Source of the DNA: PALSA-1003 sp963791945
Lineage (GTDB): Bacteria > Pseudomonadota > Gammaproteobacteria > Burkholderiales > Casimicrobiaceae
Length of the DNA: 64,000 nt
Direction of reading: 5' to 3'
Assembly (NCBI GenBank): GCA_963791945.1
Contig: CAWBUD010000002.1
Coordinates: 558,001-622,000, forward strand
Made by a program: the position numbers and the translations under genes. Of the stretch, positions 9,351-17,732 are shown in pieces; the stretch's first letter is position 1; each line of letters opens with the position of its first letter. The notes under the pieces are model-generated. The model was given only the letters and a program-made list of their open reading frames with translations, did no database searches and was not told where the DNA came from.

Positions 9351-10520
9351 ATGCGCCAAGGGGGCGAAGGGATCACGATCGGCATCGTCGCCGCGGAGGC
9401 GTCGGGCGATGCGCTCGGAGCGGAGCTGATCGGCGCGGTGCGCGCGCGGCTGCCGGGCGTACGGTTCGCCGGTATCGCGGGCCCGCGCATGGAATCCGCG
9501 GGCTGCGAAGCGTGGCACGGGATCGCGCGGCTGGGCCTGCGCGGCTATGCGGAGGTCGCAGCGCAGCTTCCAGCGCTTGTCCGCCTTCGCCGCGACATCC
9601 GCCGGCGGCTGCTCGCGGCGAGGGCGGCCCTTTTCATCGGCATCGACGCGCCCGACTTCAATCTCGGGCTCGAGGCGAAGCTCAAGCGCTCGGGCGTGCG
9701 CACGATCCATTACGTGAGTCCGTCCGTCTGGGCATGGCGCCGCGAGCGCATCGCGGGAATCGCCCGCAGCGCCGATCGGCTGCTCGCGCTGTTTCCCTTC
9801 GAGGCGCCGCTGTACGCCGACGCGGGCCTGCCCGTGACCTTCGTCGGTCATCCGCTCGCCAAGGGAGCGGCGACCGCCTCGACGCGACGGCAGGTGCGCG
9901 ACGTGCTCAAGCTGGACCGTGAGCCCGCGTTCGCGCTGCTGCCCGGGAGCCGCGTCTCCGAGCTCGAGATGCACAGCGAGCTGCTGCTTCGCGTCGCACA
10001 GGAGCTTCGCGAGGCGCAGCCCACGGCGCGATTCCTGGTGCCGCTGGTGAGCCGCGAGACGCGCGAGTACTTCGAAGCGACGCTCGATCGGCTCGAGCTG
10101 CGCGACCTGCCCTTGACCATCCTGTATGGGCACGCCGATCAGGCGCTCAGGGCGGCCGACGTCGCGCTGGTCGCGTCGGGCACCGCCACGCTGGAAGCGG
10201 TCGTCGCGCGCTGTCCGCACCTCGTCTTCTACCGCGTGCACGCGTTGACCGCGAAGATCGTTGCGCGGAAACTACTGCTCCCGTATGTCGGGTTGCCGAA
10301 CGTGCTAGCCGGACGTTTCGTCGTTCCGGAATTCCTGCAAGGCGATGCGACCGTACCGAACCTCGCACGCGCCGCGCTGAACCTCTACGACGACGCACTG
10401 GTTCGCCGGCGGCTGGAGGCGCTGTTCGCGGACATGGCTCGATCGCTGGACGCCGACACGACGACGCTCGTCGCCGATGCGGTCGAGGACGAGCTTCGCG
10501 CGGCGGGGGTTCAATGCTGA
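9351..10520 (+). CDS. lpxB: Lipid-A-disaccharide synthase
   Basis: GT19 glycosyltransferase joining UDP-2,3-diacylglucosamine and lipid X to the beta-1,6 disaccharide of lipid A at the inner membrane. 389 residues. Family blocks: GIVAAEASGDALGAEL at the N terminus, FAGIAGPRM, FIGIDAPDFNLGLE, HYVSPSVWAWR, LLPGSRVSELE, and VASGTATLEAV in the nucleotide-binding half. LpxC, LpxH and LpxK are not in the window. The last seven bases overlap rnhB, which suggests translational coupling. Confidence 0.96.
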   Translation: MRQGGEGITIGIVAAEASGDALGAELIGAVRARLPGVRFAGIAGPRMESAGCEAWHGIARLGLRGYAEVAAQLPALVRLRRDIRRRLLAARAALFIGIDAPDFNLGLEAKLKRSGVRTIHYVSPSVWAWRRERIAGIARSADRLLALFPFEAPLYADAGLPVTFVGHPLAKGAATASTRRQVRDVLKLDREPAFALLPGSRVSELEMHSELLLRVAQELREAQPTARFLVPLVSRETREYFEATLDRLELRDLPLTILYGHADQALRAADVALVASGTATLEAVVARCPHLVFYRVHALTAKIVARKLLLPYVGLPNVLAGRFVVPEFLQGDATVPNLARAALNLYDDALVRRRLEALFADMARSLDADTTTLVADAVEDELRAAGVQC

Positions 10521-11080
10521 TCGCAGGCGTCGACGAGGCGGGACGCGGCCCGCTCGCGGGCCCGGTGGTTGCCGCGGCGGTGATCTTCCGTCCCGAAGAG
10601 CGCCTCAAGGGCCTGCGCGATTCGAAGCTCCTCACCCCGGAAGCCCGCGACGCGCTGGCGGTCAAGATCCGCGAACGCGCCGTCGCCTGGGCCGTGGCGA
10701 CAAGCGCGGTGGGCGAAATCGACGTGCTCAATATCCATCACGCGACGCTGCTCGCGATGAAGCGCGCGATCGAGCGCCTCGCGACGAAGCCGGAAGTAGT
10801 CTGGATCGACGGCCTGCATTGCCCGGAGCTCGAGACGCCGGCGCGGGCGATCGTCGACGGGGATCGGCTGATCGCGTCCATCGCCGCCGCATCGATCCTC
10901 GCCAAGACCGCGCGCGACGCGATGCTCGTCGAGCTCGACCGCAGCTACCCCGATTACGGCTTCGCCCGCCACAAAGGCTACGCGACCGCGGAGCATCTGG
11001 CGGCGCTGCGCCGACTCGGTCCGTGCCCTGCGCATCGGCGTTTCTTCGCCCGCGTTGCGCAGGCGGAGCTGGATTTCTAG
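10514..11080 (+). CDS. rnhB: Ribonuclease HII
   Basis: Cleaves the RNA strand of RNA-DNA hybrids and removes single misincorporated ribonucleotides. 188 residues. The catalytic D7-E8 pair sits in AGVDEAGRGPLAGP; DSKLLTPEAR, IDGLHCPEL, IAAASILAKTARDAM and YGFARHKGYATAEH follow in the usual order. It is the last gene of the lipid A operon. The gap to the next gene (11,081-11,196) has no obvious rho-independent terminator. Confidence 0.95.
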   Translation: MLIAGVDEAGRGPLAGPVVAAAVIFRPEERLKGLRDSKLLTPEARDALAVKIRERAVAWAVATSAVGEIDVLNIHHATLLAMKRAIERLATKPEVVWIDGLHCPELETPARAIVDGDRLIASIAAASILAKTARDAMLVELDRSYPDYGFARHKGYATAEHLAALRRLGPCPAHRRFFARVAQAELDF

Positions 11081-11196
11081 CCTTCCGGGCGGCGTGCGGC
11101 GGCCGGATCGGCGCGGGGAGACGCGGGCGTCTTCACGCGGTAAAATCAAAACTCGGTCGCAATGCGTCGCCCTGAAGTTCCTCCGGGAGCCATCGT

Positions 11197-11478
11197 ATGA
11201 TCCATTGTGTCTTGCACGACCCCGGCGATTCCGTGGCCGTGGTGGTGGTCGAAGGCGTCAAGGCGGGGCAGACGCTGACCGGGCTCATCCTCGACGAGGA
11301 CCGCACCATCAGCCTCTCATGCACGCAGGATATCCCGCTCGGGCACAAGGTCGCCTTGAAGGACATGAACGTGGGCGATACCGTGGTCAAATACGGCGTC
11401 GACATCGGCAGGGTGGTCGCGCCGATCAAGGCCGGCCAGCACGCCCACGTCCACAATATCAAGACCAAGCGATGGTAG
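11197..11478 (+). CDS. suyA: SAF-domain small subunit, probable (2R)-sulfolactate sulfo-lyase alpha subunit
   Basis: 93 residues forming one SAF domain, the part that makes up the N terminus of fused UxaA-type (altronate/galactarate) dehydratases. Here it is a separate protein directly before the catalytic subunit, the arrangement of SuyAB. Visible features: IHCVLHDPGDSVAVVVVEG, the turn GHKVALKDMNVGD and GQHAHVHNIKTKRW at the C terminus with several His. SuyAB splits (R)-3-sulfolactate to pyruvate and sulfite. The family alone would also allow a two-piece sugar-acid dehydratase; the sulfolactate call rests on the SlcC- and ComC-like dehydrogenases 4-6 kb downstream and the TauABC-like importer between. 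Confidence 0.72.
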   Translation: MIHCVLHDPGDSVAVVVVEGVKAGQTLTGLILDEDRTISLSCTQDIPLGHKVALKDMNVGDTVVKYGVDIGRVVAPIKAGQHAHVHNIKTKRW

Positions 11479-11536
11479 CTCTCTTTCTAAGGCGTCCGCG
11501 GGCTTGGCGGATCTGATCAACGCGAGAGATACGTTC

Positions 11537-12697
11537 ATGCAAACCAGATTCCAGGGTTACCGCCGCGACAACGGTCGGGTCGGCGTGCGCAACCATGTCA
11601 TCGTGCTCCCCGTCGACGACCTGTCGAACGCGGCCGCTGAGGCGGTGGCGAACAACATCAAGGGCGTGCTGGCCATTCCGCACCCCTACGGCCGCCTGCA
11701 GTTCGGAGCCGATCTCGATCTGCATTTCCGCACGCTGATCGGTGCCGGCTCCAACCCCAACGTCGCGGCCGTGATCGTGATCGGCATCGAGGAGCAATGG
11801 ACCCGGCGCGTCGTCGACGGCATCGCGTCGACGGGCAAGCCGGTCAGCGGCTTCGGCATCGAGCTGCACGGTGATCACGACACGATCCTGCGCGCCTCGA
11901 AGGCGGCGCGCGAATACCTCCAGCATGCGAGCGAGCTCCCGCGGGTCGAATGTTCGCTCGCGGACCTATGGGTGTCGTGCAAGTGCGGCGAGTCGGACAC
12001 GACGTCGGGCTGCGGTTCCAACCCCACCGTGGGCAACGCCTTCGACAAGCTCTATGCCGCGGGCTGCACGCTGGTATTCGGGGAGACGACGGAGCTCACC
12101 GGCGGGGAGCAGATCGTCGCCGCGCGCTGTCGCGACGACAAGGTGCGCAAGGATTTCATGCGCGTGTTCGATCGCTACCAGGATGTGATCAATCGGCACA
12201 AGACGTCCGATCTGTCCGACTCGCAGCCCACCAAGGGCAACATCGCCGGCGGTCTCACGACCATCGAGGAGAAGGCGCTCGGCAACATCCAGAAGATCGG
12301 CCGGAAGTGCACGGTCGACGGCGTGATCGACAAGGGCGAGATCCCGACGCACAAGGGGCTGTGGTTCATGGACAGCTCCTCGGCGGCGGCCGAGATGGTC
12401 ACGCTCTGCGCCGCGTCGGGCTTCGTCGTGCATTTCTTTCCCACCGGCCAGGGCAACGTGATCGGCAACCCGATCCTGCCGGTGATCAAGCTCTGCGCCA
12501 ACCCGCGCACGGTGCGGACGATGAGCGAGCACATCGACGTCGATGTTTCCGGGCTGCTGCAGCGCGAGATCACGATGGATCAGGCGGGAGACAAGCTCCT
12601 CGAGATGATGTTCCGCACGGCCAACGGCAGGCTCACCGCGTCGGAGGCACTGGGACACCGGGAGTTCGTCCTCACCAGGCTGTACGAAAGCGCCTGA
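11537..12697 (+). CDS. suyB: UxaA-family catalytic subunit, probable (2R)-sulfolactate sulfo-lyase beta subunit
   Basis: 386 residues, the length of SuyB and about 100 shorter than fused altronate dehydratases, which carry the SAF domain in the same chain. It starts FQGYRRDNGRVGVRNHV, the standard opening of this family. Cys residues that can ligate an iron centre are in SCKCGESDTTSGCGSNP. Other blocks: FGETTELTGGEQ, GNIAGGLTTIEEKALGNI, FFPTGQGNVIGNPILPV, and the C-terminal TANGRLTASEALGHREF. The ATG at 11537 is preferred to a TTG at 11504 because the family begins close to FQGYRR. Predicted product: a cytoplasmic Fe-dependent lyase releasing sulfite. No sulfite oxidase or exporter is in the window. 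Confidence 0.75.
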   Translation: MQTRFQGYRRDNGRVGVRNHVIVLPVDDLSNAAAEAVANNIKGVLAIPHPYGRLQFGADLDLHFRTLIGAGSNPNVAAVIVIGIEEQWTRRVVDGIASTGKPVSGFGIELHGDHDTILRASKAAREYLQHASELPRVECSLADLWVSCKCGESDTTSGCGSNPTVGNAFDKLYAAGCTLVFGETTELTGGEQIVAARCRDDKVRKDFMRVFDRYQDVINRHKTSDLSDSQPTKGNIAGGLTTIEEKALGNIQKIGRKCTVDGVIDKGEIPTHKGLWFMDSSSAAAEMVTLCAASGFVVHFFPTGQGNVIGNPILPVIKLCANPRTVRTMSEHIDVDVSGLLQREITMDQAGDKLLEMMFRTANGRLTASEALGHREFVLTRLYESA

Positions 12698-12729
12698 TCG
12701 CACGGTGCGGACCGCACCCGGGCCGGTCT

Positions 12730-12735
12730 TATAAT
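12730..12735 (+). promoter_or_regulatory. Putative -10 element (TATAAT) for the ABC importer genes
   Basis: A perfect TATAAT lies 26 bases before the start of the substrate-binding protein gene, in the 64-base gap after suyB. No good -35 hexamer is seen at 16-18 bases upstream, so the promoter may need an activator. A GGGAGAGGA ribosome site lies just before the ATG at 12762. Confidence 0.4.
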
Positions 12736-12761
12736 CCCGTCTTTCCCTGGGAGAGGAATCG

Positions 12762-13778
12762 ATGCGCAAAAACCTCGTTCGTTGGGTCGCCTGCCTGCCT
12801 GCCCTCGTCGCGGCAGCGCTTCTCGCCGCGACGCCCGCCCGCGCGGAAATGGCCGAGATCAAGGTTGCCAAGCAGTACGGCATCAGCTACCTCCCGCTGA
12901 TGCTCATGGAAGACCAGAAGCTGATCGAGAAATACGCGAAGGCGAATGGCGTCGACGTCAGCGTGAGCTGGGCGACCTTCGCGGGGGGGAACGTCATGAA
13001 CGACGCGCTGCTCTCGAACAGCCTGCAATTCGCCTCCGGCGGCGTGGCGCCGCTGGTGACGCTGTGGGCGCGCACCCGCGGCAACCTCGACGTGAAGGCG
13101 ACCGGGGCCATCAACTCGATGCCTCTGTATCTGGTGACGCGCAATCCGAACGTGAAGACCATCGCGGACTTCACGGAAAACGACCGTATCGGCCTGCCTG
13201 CGGTCAAGGTCTCGATCCAGGCGATCACGCTGCAGATGGCGGCCGAGAAAGCCTTCGGCCCGGGCCAGCAGGGTAAGCTCGATCCGCTGACCGTGACGCT
13301 CTCGCATCCCGACGCGATGCAGGCGCTGCTCTCCGGCCGGTCCGAGGTGGACGCCCATTTCGGCTCGCCGCCGTTCCAGTACCAGGAGCTGAAGAACCCC
13401 GCGGTGCACACGGTGCTCAATTCCTACGACGTACTGGGCGGCCCCGCGACCTTCAACGTGGTCTGGACCAGCTCCAAGTTCAGAGACGAGAATCCAAAGC
13501 TCTACGACGCCTTCGTCAAGGCACTCGACGACGTGATCGGACAGATCAACCGCGACAAGAAGGCAGCTGCCGAGACCTATCTGCGGATGTCGAAGGGCAA
13601 GGACACCGTGCAGGACATCCTGGCGATGCTGAACGATCCGGCGATCGTGTTCACGACTACGCCTCAGAACGTGATGAAGTACGTCGACTTTATGTACCGG
13701 GTCGGCTCCATCAAGGTGAAGCCGGACAGCTGGAAGGACCTGTTCTTCCCGAACGTCCACGCATTGCCGGGGAGTTGA
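12762..13778 (+). CDS. ABC transporter substrate-binding protein, TauA/SsuA/NrtA type
   Basis: 338 residues with a signal peptide (basic MRKNLVR, hydrophobic core, cleavage after PARA) and a periplasmic binding-protein fold of the NMT1/taurine/alkanesulfonate group. Segments typical of the group are GISYLPLMLMEDQKLIEKYA, SGGVAPLVTLWARTRG, GLPAVKVSIQAITLQMAAEK and the hinge SRSEVDAHFGSPPFQYQEL-like stretch. First gene of a transporter set whose ATPase and permease lie downstream of an intervening PLP enzyme. Given suyAB and the sulfolactate dehydrogenase-like genes around it, a C3 sulfonate such as sulfolactate or cysteate is the likely ligand; that is an inference from context. Confidence 0.82.
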   Translation: MRKNLVRWVACLPALVAAALLAATPARAEMAEIKVAKQYGISYLPLMLMEDQKLIEKYAKANGVDVSVSWATFAGGNVMNDALLSNSLQFASGGVAPLVTLWARTRGNLDVKATGAINSMPLYLVTRNPNVKTIADFTENDRIGLPAVKVSIQAITLQMAAEKAFGPGQQGKLDPLTVTLSHPDAMQALLSGRSEVDAHFGSPPFQYQELKNPAVHTVLNSYDVLGGPATFNVVWTSSKFRDENPKLYDAFVKALDDVIGQINRDKKAAAETYLRMSKGKDTVQDILAMLNDPAIVFTTTPQNVMKYVDFMYRVGSIKVKPDSWKDLFFPNVHALPGS

Positions 13779-14758
13779 TGCCGGAAGACGAAGCAGCGGC
13801 CGACGCCCTCGCGCTGCCGGACCTTGACTCGGTGCGCTCGGCGCAGGCGCGGATTGCGCCGCATGTCCACCGCACGCCTGTGCTGCGCTGCCGGTCGCTC
13901 GACTCCGAAGTGGGGGCCGAGCTCTTCTTCAAGGCCGAGAACGTGCAGTGCACCGGTGCGTTCAAGGCGCGCGGCGCGAGCAACGCCGTGTTCTCGCTCT
14001 CGGCGGACGAGGCGCGCCACGGGGTGGTCACGCATTCTTCCGGTAACCACGGCGCGGCGCTCGCCTACGCGGCGGCGCGCCGTGGCATTCCGGCGTTCGT
14101 CGTGATGCCCGAGACGGCGCCCCGAGCCAAGCAGGATAACGTCCGGCGTCGTGGCGCGACCATACGCTTCTGCGCGCCGACGCTCGAAGCGCGCGAGGCC
14201 GCCTGCGCCGCGATCCGGCGTGAAACCGGCGCCACGCTGGTGCACCCGTTCGACGATGTCCGCGTGATCGCCGGCCAAGGCACGGCGGCGTTGGAGCTCC
14301 TCGACGAATCGCCCGGGCTCGATGCGATTGTCGCGCCCGTCGGGGGAGGGGGCCTGCTCTCCGGCACGTCGATCGCCGTCAAGGCGCGAGACCCCGCAGT
14401 ACGGGTGTTCGGCGCCGAGCCGGCCAACGCCGACGATGCGGCCCGCAGCTTTCGCACGGGCAGAGTCGAGCCCCTGCCGGCGGCGACCACGATCGCCGAC
14501 GGCTTGCGCACCACGCTCTGCCCGCGCACGCTCCGTGCGATCCGCGCCAACGTGGACGCGATCGGCACCGCGAGCGAAGCCGGCATCGTGCGAGCGATGC
14601 GCATGATCTGGGAGCGGATGAAGATTATCGTCGAGCCGTCCGCAGCGGTGCCGCTCGCGAGCCTGCTGGAGAGAACGCTCGAGGTCCGCGGAATGCGGGT
14701 CGGGATCATTCTCTCGGGCGGCAACGTGGATCTCGATCGCCTGCCGTGGCAGGCGTGA
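13778..14758 (+). CDS. PLP-dependent serine/threonine dehydratase-like enzyme (fold type II)
   Basis: 326 residues of the threonine dehydratase/serine racemase family. The Schiff-base Lys is in TGAFKARGASNA, the phosphate and substrate loop is SSGNHGAALA, and the glycine-rich PLP phosphate cup is VGGGGLLSG. No C-terminal ACT regulatory domain, so it is a catabolic or racemase-type member, not biosynthetic IlvA. The start ATG overlaps the preceding stop (TGATG), and the gene sits between the binding-protein and ATPase genes of one importer, again with a TGATG junction, so all are surely cotranscribed. The substrate is unknown; an amino acid related to the transported sulfonate (for example cysteate) is a guess from position. 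Confidence 0.85.
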   Translation: MPEDEAAADALALPDLDSVRSAQARIAPHVHRTPVLRCRSLDSEVGAELFFKAENVQCTGAFKARGASNAVFSLSADEARHGVVTHSSGNHGAALAYAAARRGIPAFVVMPETAPRAKQDNVRRRGATIRFCAPTLEAREAACAAIRRETGATLVHPFDDVRVIAGQGTAALELLDESPGLDAIVAPVGGGGLLSGTSIAVKARDPAVRVFGAEPANADDAARSFRTGRVEPLPAATTIADGLRTTLCPRTLRAIRANVDAIGTASEAGIVRAMRMIWERMKIIVEPSAAVPLASLLERTLEVRGMRVGIILSGGNVDLDRLPWQA

Positions 14759-15561
14759 TGGACCAGATACAAAAGAACGCGGCGCCGATCGTGGACGTGC
14801 GCGGCGTCACGCTGCAGTACAAGGGGCGCGACCACCTGATCACGGCAACCTACCGGGTCGATTTCCGGGTGTACGCGGCCGATCGCTTCGTGCTGCTCGG
14901 GCCGTCGGGCTGCGGCAAGTCGACCCTGCTCAAGGCAGTGGGTGGCTACATGAACCCGGTGGAGGGCGAGATCCGGCTGAAGGACCGGGTGGTCAAGCGT
15001 CCAGGGCCGGACCGCATGATGGTGTTCCAGGAGTTCGATCAGCTGCTGCCGTGGAAGACGGTCAAGGAGAACGTCATGTTCGCGCTCACCGCGAGCGGGC
15101 GGCTCGGGGCCAAAGCCGCGGAGGCGAAGGCGCTCGAGTACATCGACAAGGTCAACCTCACGCGGTTCGCCGACAGTTTCCCGCACACGCTCTCGGGCGG
15201 CATGAAGCAGCGCGTGGCGATCGCCCGCGGCATGGCGATGGAACCGGACGTGCTGCTGATGGACGAGCCCTTCGCCTCGCTCGATGCGCTCACGCGACGC
15301 AAGATGCAGGACGAGCTGCTGCAACTCTGGGACGACACCCATTTCACGGTGCTGTTCGTCACCCACTCGATCCCCGAGGCCGTCAAGATCGGCAGCCGCA
15401 TCCTACTGCTGTCGCCGCACCCGGGGCAGGTGAAGGCGGAATTGAACAGCCTGCCGCGCGGGATCGCCGACCCCGACCGCGCGCTGGAGCTGGAACGGCG
15501 TATCCACGACATGCTGTTCGTTGACGCCGTAGAAGAAGAACAGGAGCACTCGCATGCCTGA
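14758..15561 (+). CDS. ABC transporter ATP-binding protein, TauB/SsuB type
   Basis: 267 residues. Walker A GPSGCGKSTL, Q-loop VFQEFDQLLPWKTV, signature LSGGMKQRVAIARG, Walker B VLLMDEPFASLD and the H-loop VTHSIPEA are all present and intact. The WKTV after the Q-loop is typical of the nitrate/taurine/sulfonate ATPases. The ATG at 14758 overlaps the stop of the PLP-enzyme gene; an in-frame GTG at 14746 is less likely. The last eight bases overlap the permease gene. Energises uptake of the substrate captured by the product of 12,762-13,778. Confidence 0.9.
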   Translation: MDQIQKNAAPIVDVRGVTLQYKGRDHLITATYRVDFRVYAADRFVLLGPSGCGKSTLLKAVGGYMNPVEGEIRLKDRVVKRPGPDRMMVFQEFDQLLPWKTVKENVMFALTASGRLGAKAAEAKALEYIDKVNLTRFADSFPHTLSGGMKQRVAIARGMAMEPDVLLMDEPFASLDALTRRKMQDELLQLWDDTHFTVLFVTHSIPEAVKIGSRILLLSPHPGQVKAELNSLPRGIADPDRALELERRIHDMLFVDAVEEEQEHSHA

Positions 15562-16423
15562 TCCGCCCAGGGCGCGGGAGGACATCTACCGGCAGCCGGC
15601 GGCCGCCGCGGAGCGGGGTGTCATCCACAAGCCGCTCTCGGCCTGGGAGCGGATCTACGATATCGGCGCGGTGCGCAAGGTCGCGATCGTGCTGCTGCTC
15701 GCCGTCAGCTGGGAAGTCTATGCGCGGTGGCTGAACAATCCGCTGCTCTTCCCCACGTTCGGCGCGACGATAGAGGCCTTCGTCGACGGTTTCGTCCACG
15801 GCACGCTCTTCGCCAAGGTGGGCACGTCGCTGAAGATTCTCCTTATCGGTTACGCTGCGGGCATCGCGCTCGCCGCGGTGCTCACGGCGATCGCCATCAC
15901 TTCACGGGTCGGTACCGACCTGCTCGAGACGCTGACGGCGATGTTCAACCCGCTGCCGGCAATCGCGCTGCTGCCTCTGGCACTGATCTGGTTCGGTCTC
16001 GGCGCCGGCAGCATCGTCTTCGTGCTCATCCACTCGGTGCTGTGGGCCGTTGCGCTCAACACGCACTCGGGCTTTCTCGCCGTGTCCAACACGCTGCGCA
16101 TGGTCGGCCGCAACTACGGCCTGCGTGGTCTCGCGTACGTCGGCCGAATCCTCATCCCAGCCGCGTTTCCGAGCATCCTGACGGGCTTCAAGATCGGCTG
16201 GGCTTTCGCGTGGCGGACGCTGATCGCCGCGGAGCTGGTCTTCGGCGTCTCGTCCGGTTCCGGCGGGCTGGGGTGGTTCATCTACGAGAACAAGAACCAG
16301 CTCGAGATTCCGAGCGTGTTCGCCGGGCTCCTGACGGTGATCGTGATCGGCCTTCTGGTCGAGAACGTGATCTTCCGCACGGTCGAGCTTAGGACCGTGC
16401 GCCGCTGGGGGATGCAGAGCTAG
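15554..16423 (+). CDS. ABC transporter permease, TauC/SsuC type
   Basis: 289 residues with a cytoplasmic N terminus of about 35 residues, then six likely membrane helices. The coupling-loop region is recognisable around RILIPAAFPSILTGFKIGWA with the conserved WRTLIAAE. BPD-transporter family of the nitrate/taurine/sulfonate group. Translation overlaps the ATPase gene (ATGCCTGA). It is the last gene of the importer; a 350-bp inverted-repeat element begins two bases after the stop and separates it from the two dehydrogenase genes. Confidence 0.9.
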   Translation: MPDPPRAREDIYRQPAAAAERGVIHKPLSAWERIYDIGAVRKVAIVLLLAVSWEVYARWLNNPLLFPTFGATIEAFVDGFVHGTLFAKVGTSLKILLIGYAAGIALAAVLTAIAITSRVGTDLLETLTAMFNPLPAIALLPLALIWFGLGAGSIVFVLIHSVLWAVALNTHSGFLAVSNTLRMVGRNYGLRGLAYVGRILIPAAFPSILTGFKIGWAFAWRTLIAAELVFGVSSGSGGLGWFIYENKNQLEIPSVFAGLLTVIVIGLLVENVIFRTVELRTVRRWGMQS

Positions 16424-16424
16424 T

Positions 16425-16774
16425 AACCTGTGGGACAGCCCCGCGTGGATTACGCTGCGGGCAAAATGCGGATGAATGCGAGACGCACGACGACGGCAAT
16501 AGTCGAACCCATTACCAGGGAGGGCGGCGAAGCAGACGCCGCATTTTGCCGCAGCCCGAAGGGACGACCGCGTTTCCGGCGGTCCACTTTGTGGCTCCGG
16601 CCGCCGCTTCGCGGCTTAACGTTCGCTACGCTCACGTTAGCCTCCGCCGAAACTCCGTTTTCGCAGCTTCGCTCGTGGACACTGACGTACACGTCGCTCG
16701 CTGCCTCATTGGTCAATGAGGTATCCCCTCCCGAAACGCGGCCGTCGCAACCGCGTGGGACTGTCTCACAGGTT
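16425..16774. repeat. 350-bp element with 18-bp terminal inverted repeats (MITE-like)
   Basis: The 356 bases between the permease stop and the next start are almost filled by one element. Its ends are AACCTGTGGGACAGCCCC (16425-16442) and the inverted copy at 16757-16774, with two mismatches. Inside are further imperfect palindromes: GCAAAATGCG near 16460 pairs with CGCATTTTGC near 16542, and GGCTTAACG/CGTTAGCC arms flank a loop near 16,610-16,640. No credible coding sequence. This is the form of a non-autonomous mobile element or large intergenic repeat. An obvious target-site duplication was not seen. It could form strong RNA hairpins and affect read-through into slcC. Confidence 0.55.
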
Positions 16775-16779
16775 CCCCG

Positions 16780-17721
16780 ATGCGGGTGGTGATCGCCGAG
16801 TTCATGGACGAGGCATCGGTCGCGCATCTCGCGGATCGCCACGAGACCGACTACGACCCGGCGTTGCACGAGAGGCGCGACGCGCTCGTCGCGGCGGTGG
16901 CGGAGGCCGACGCGCTGATCGTGCGCAACCGCACGCGGGTCGACGCGGAGCTTATCGCCGCCGCGCGCAAGCTGCGCGTTGTCGGGCGGCTTGGCGTCGG
17001 GCTCGACAATATCGATCTCGACACCTGCGCATCGCGCGCGATCGAGGTCATTTCGGCGACTGGAGCGAACGCGCTCGCGGTCGCGGAATACGTCATCGCG
17101 GCGGCGTTCCTGCTCTTGCGCGGCACTTACTTCAGCACGACCGCGACCGCCGCCGGGGAATGGCCGCGCGCCGCGCTGTCGTCAGGGCGGGAGCTACATG
17201 GACGAACGCTGGGCGTGGTCGGCTTCGGGAGCATAGGCCGGACCACTGCCCGGCTCGGGCGCGCGGTCGGGATGACGGCGATCGGATTCGATGCCCACGT
17301 TCCGGCGTCGGTGACCGTGTGGCAGGACGAGAGCACTGCGCCGCGCGGATTCGACGATCTCCTGCGCGACGCGGACGTCGTGTCCCTGCATGTCCCGCTG
17401 AATGCAGCGACGCGCGGGCTCGTGAGCGCGGAGCAGATCGCGCTCATGAAACGCGACGCGGTGCTCGTCAATACGGCACGCGGCGGCGTGGTCGACGAGG
17501 CGGCGCTGGCGGCGGCGCTCAAGTCCGGAAGGCTCGGCGGCGCTGCGCTCGACGTGTTCGAGCGAGAGCCGCTCGCGTCCGGCTCGCCGCTCGCGGGCTG
17601 CCCCAATCTCATTCTCACGCCGCATATCGCCGGCGTCAGCCGCGAATCGAATGCGCGCGTCTCGCAGCTCATCGCGGAGAAGGTGGCCGCCGCGCTCGAT
17701 GCCCTGCGGGCGGCGGCCTGA
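16780..17721 (+). CDS. slcC: D-isomer-type 2-hydroxyacid dehydrogenase, probable (S)-sulfolactate dehydrogenase
   Basis: 313 residues of the phosphoglycerate-dehydrogenase-like family: N- and C-terminal substrate-domain halves around an NAD domain with LGVVGFGSIGRTTA. The catalytic triad is visible as Arg in NTARGGVVDE, Glu in DVFEREPL and His in LTPHIAG. No extra ACT domain, so it is a short SerA-like enzyme. In sulfolactate degraders, SlcC of this family oxidises (S)-sulfolactate to sulfopyruvate, and a ComC partner reduces that to (R)-sulfolactate for SuyAB. The immediate neighbour is a ComC-type gene, 11 bases away, and suyAB is upstream. Family membership is certain; substrate is inferred from context. 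Confidence 0.72.
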   Translation: MRVVIAEFMDEASVAHLADRHETDYDPALHERRDALVAAVAEADALIVRNRTRVDAELIAAARKLRVVGRLGVGLDNIDLDTCASRAIEVISATGANALAVAEYVIAAAFLLLRGTYFSTTATAAGEWPRAALSSGRELHGRTLGVVGFGSIGRTTARLGRAVGMTAIGFDAHVPASVTVWQDESTAPRGFDDLLRDADVVSLHVPLNAATRGLVSAEQIALMKRDAVLVNTARGGVVDEAALAAALKSGRLGGAALDVFEREPLASGSPLAGCPNLILTPHIAGVSRESNARVSQLIAEKVAAALDALRAAA

Positions 17722-17732
17722 AGGCCCGAATC

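Noticed and set aside
11081..11196. Promoter or terminator between rnhB and suyA
   Set aside because: Only a TAAAAT without a matching -35 and no clear hairpin plus U-run; too weak to report as a feature.
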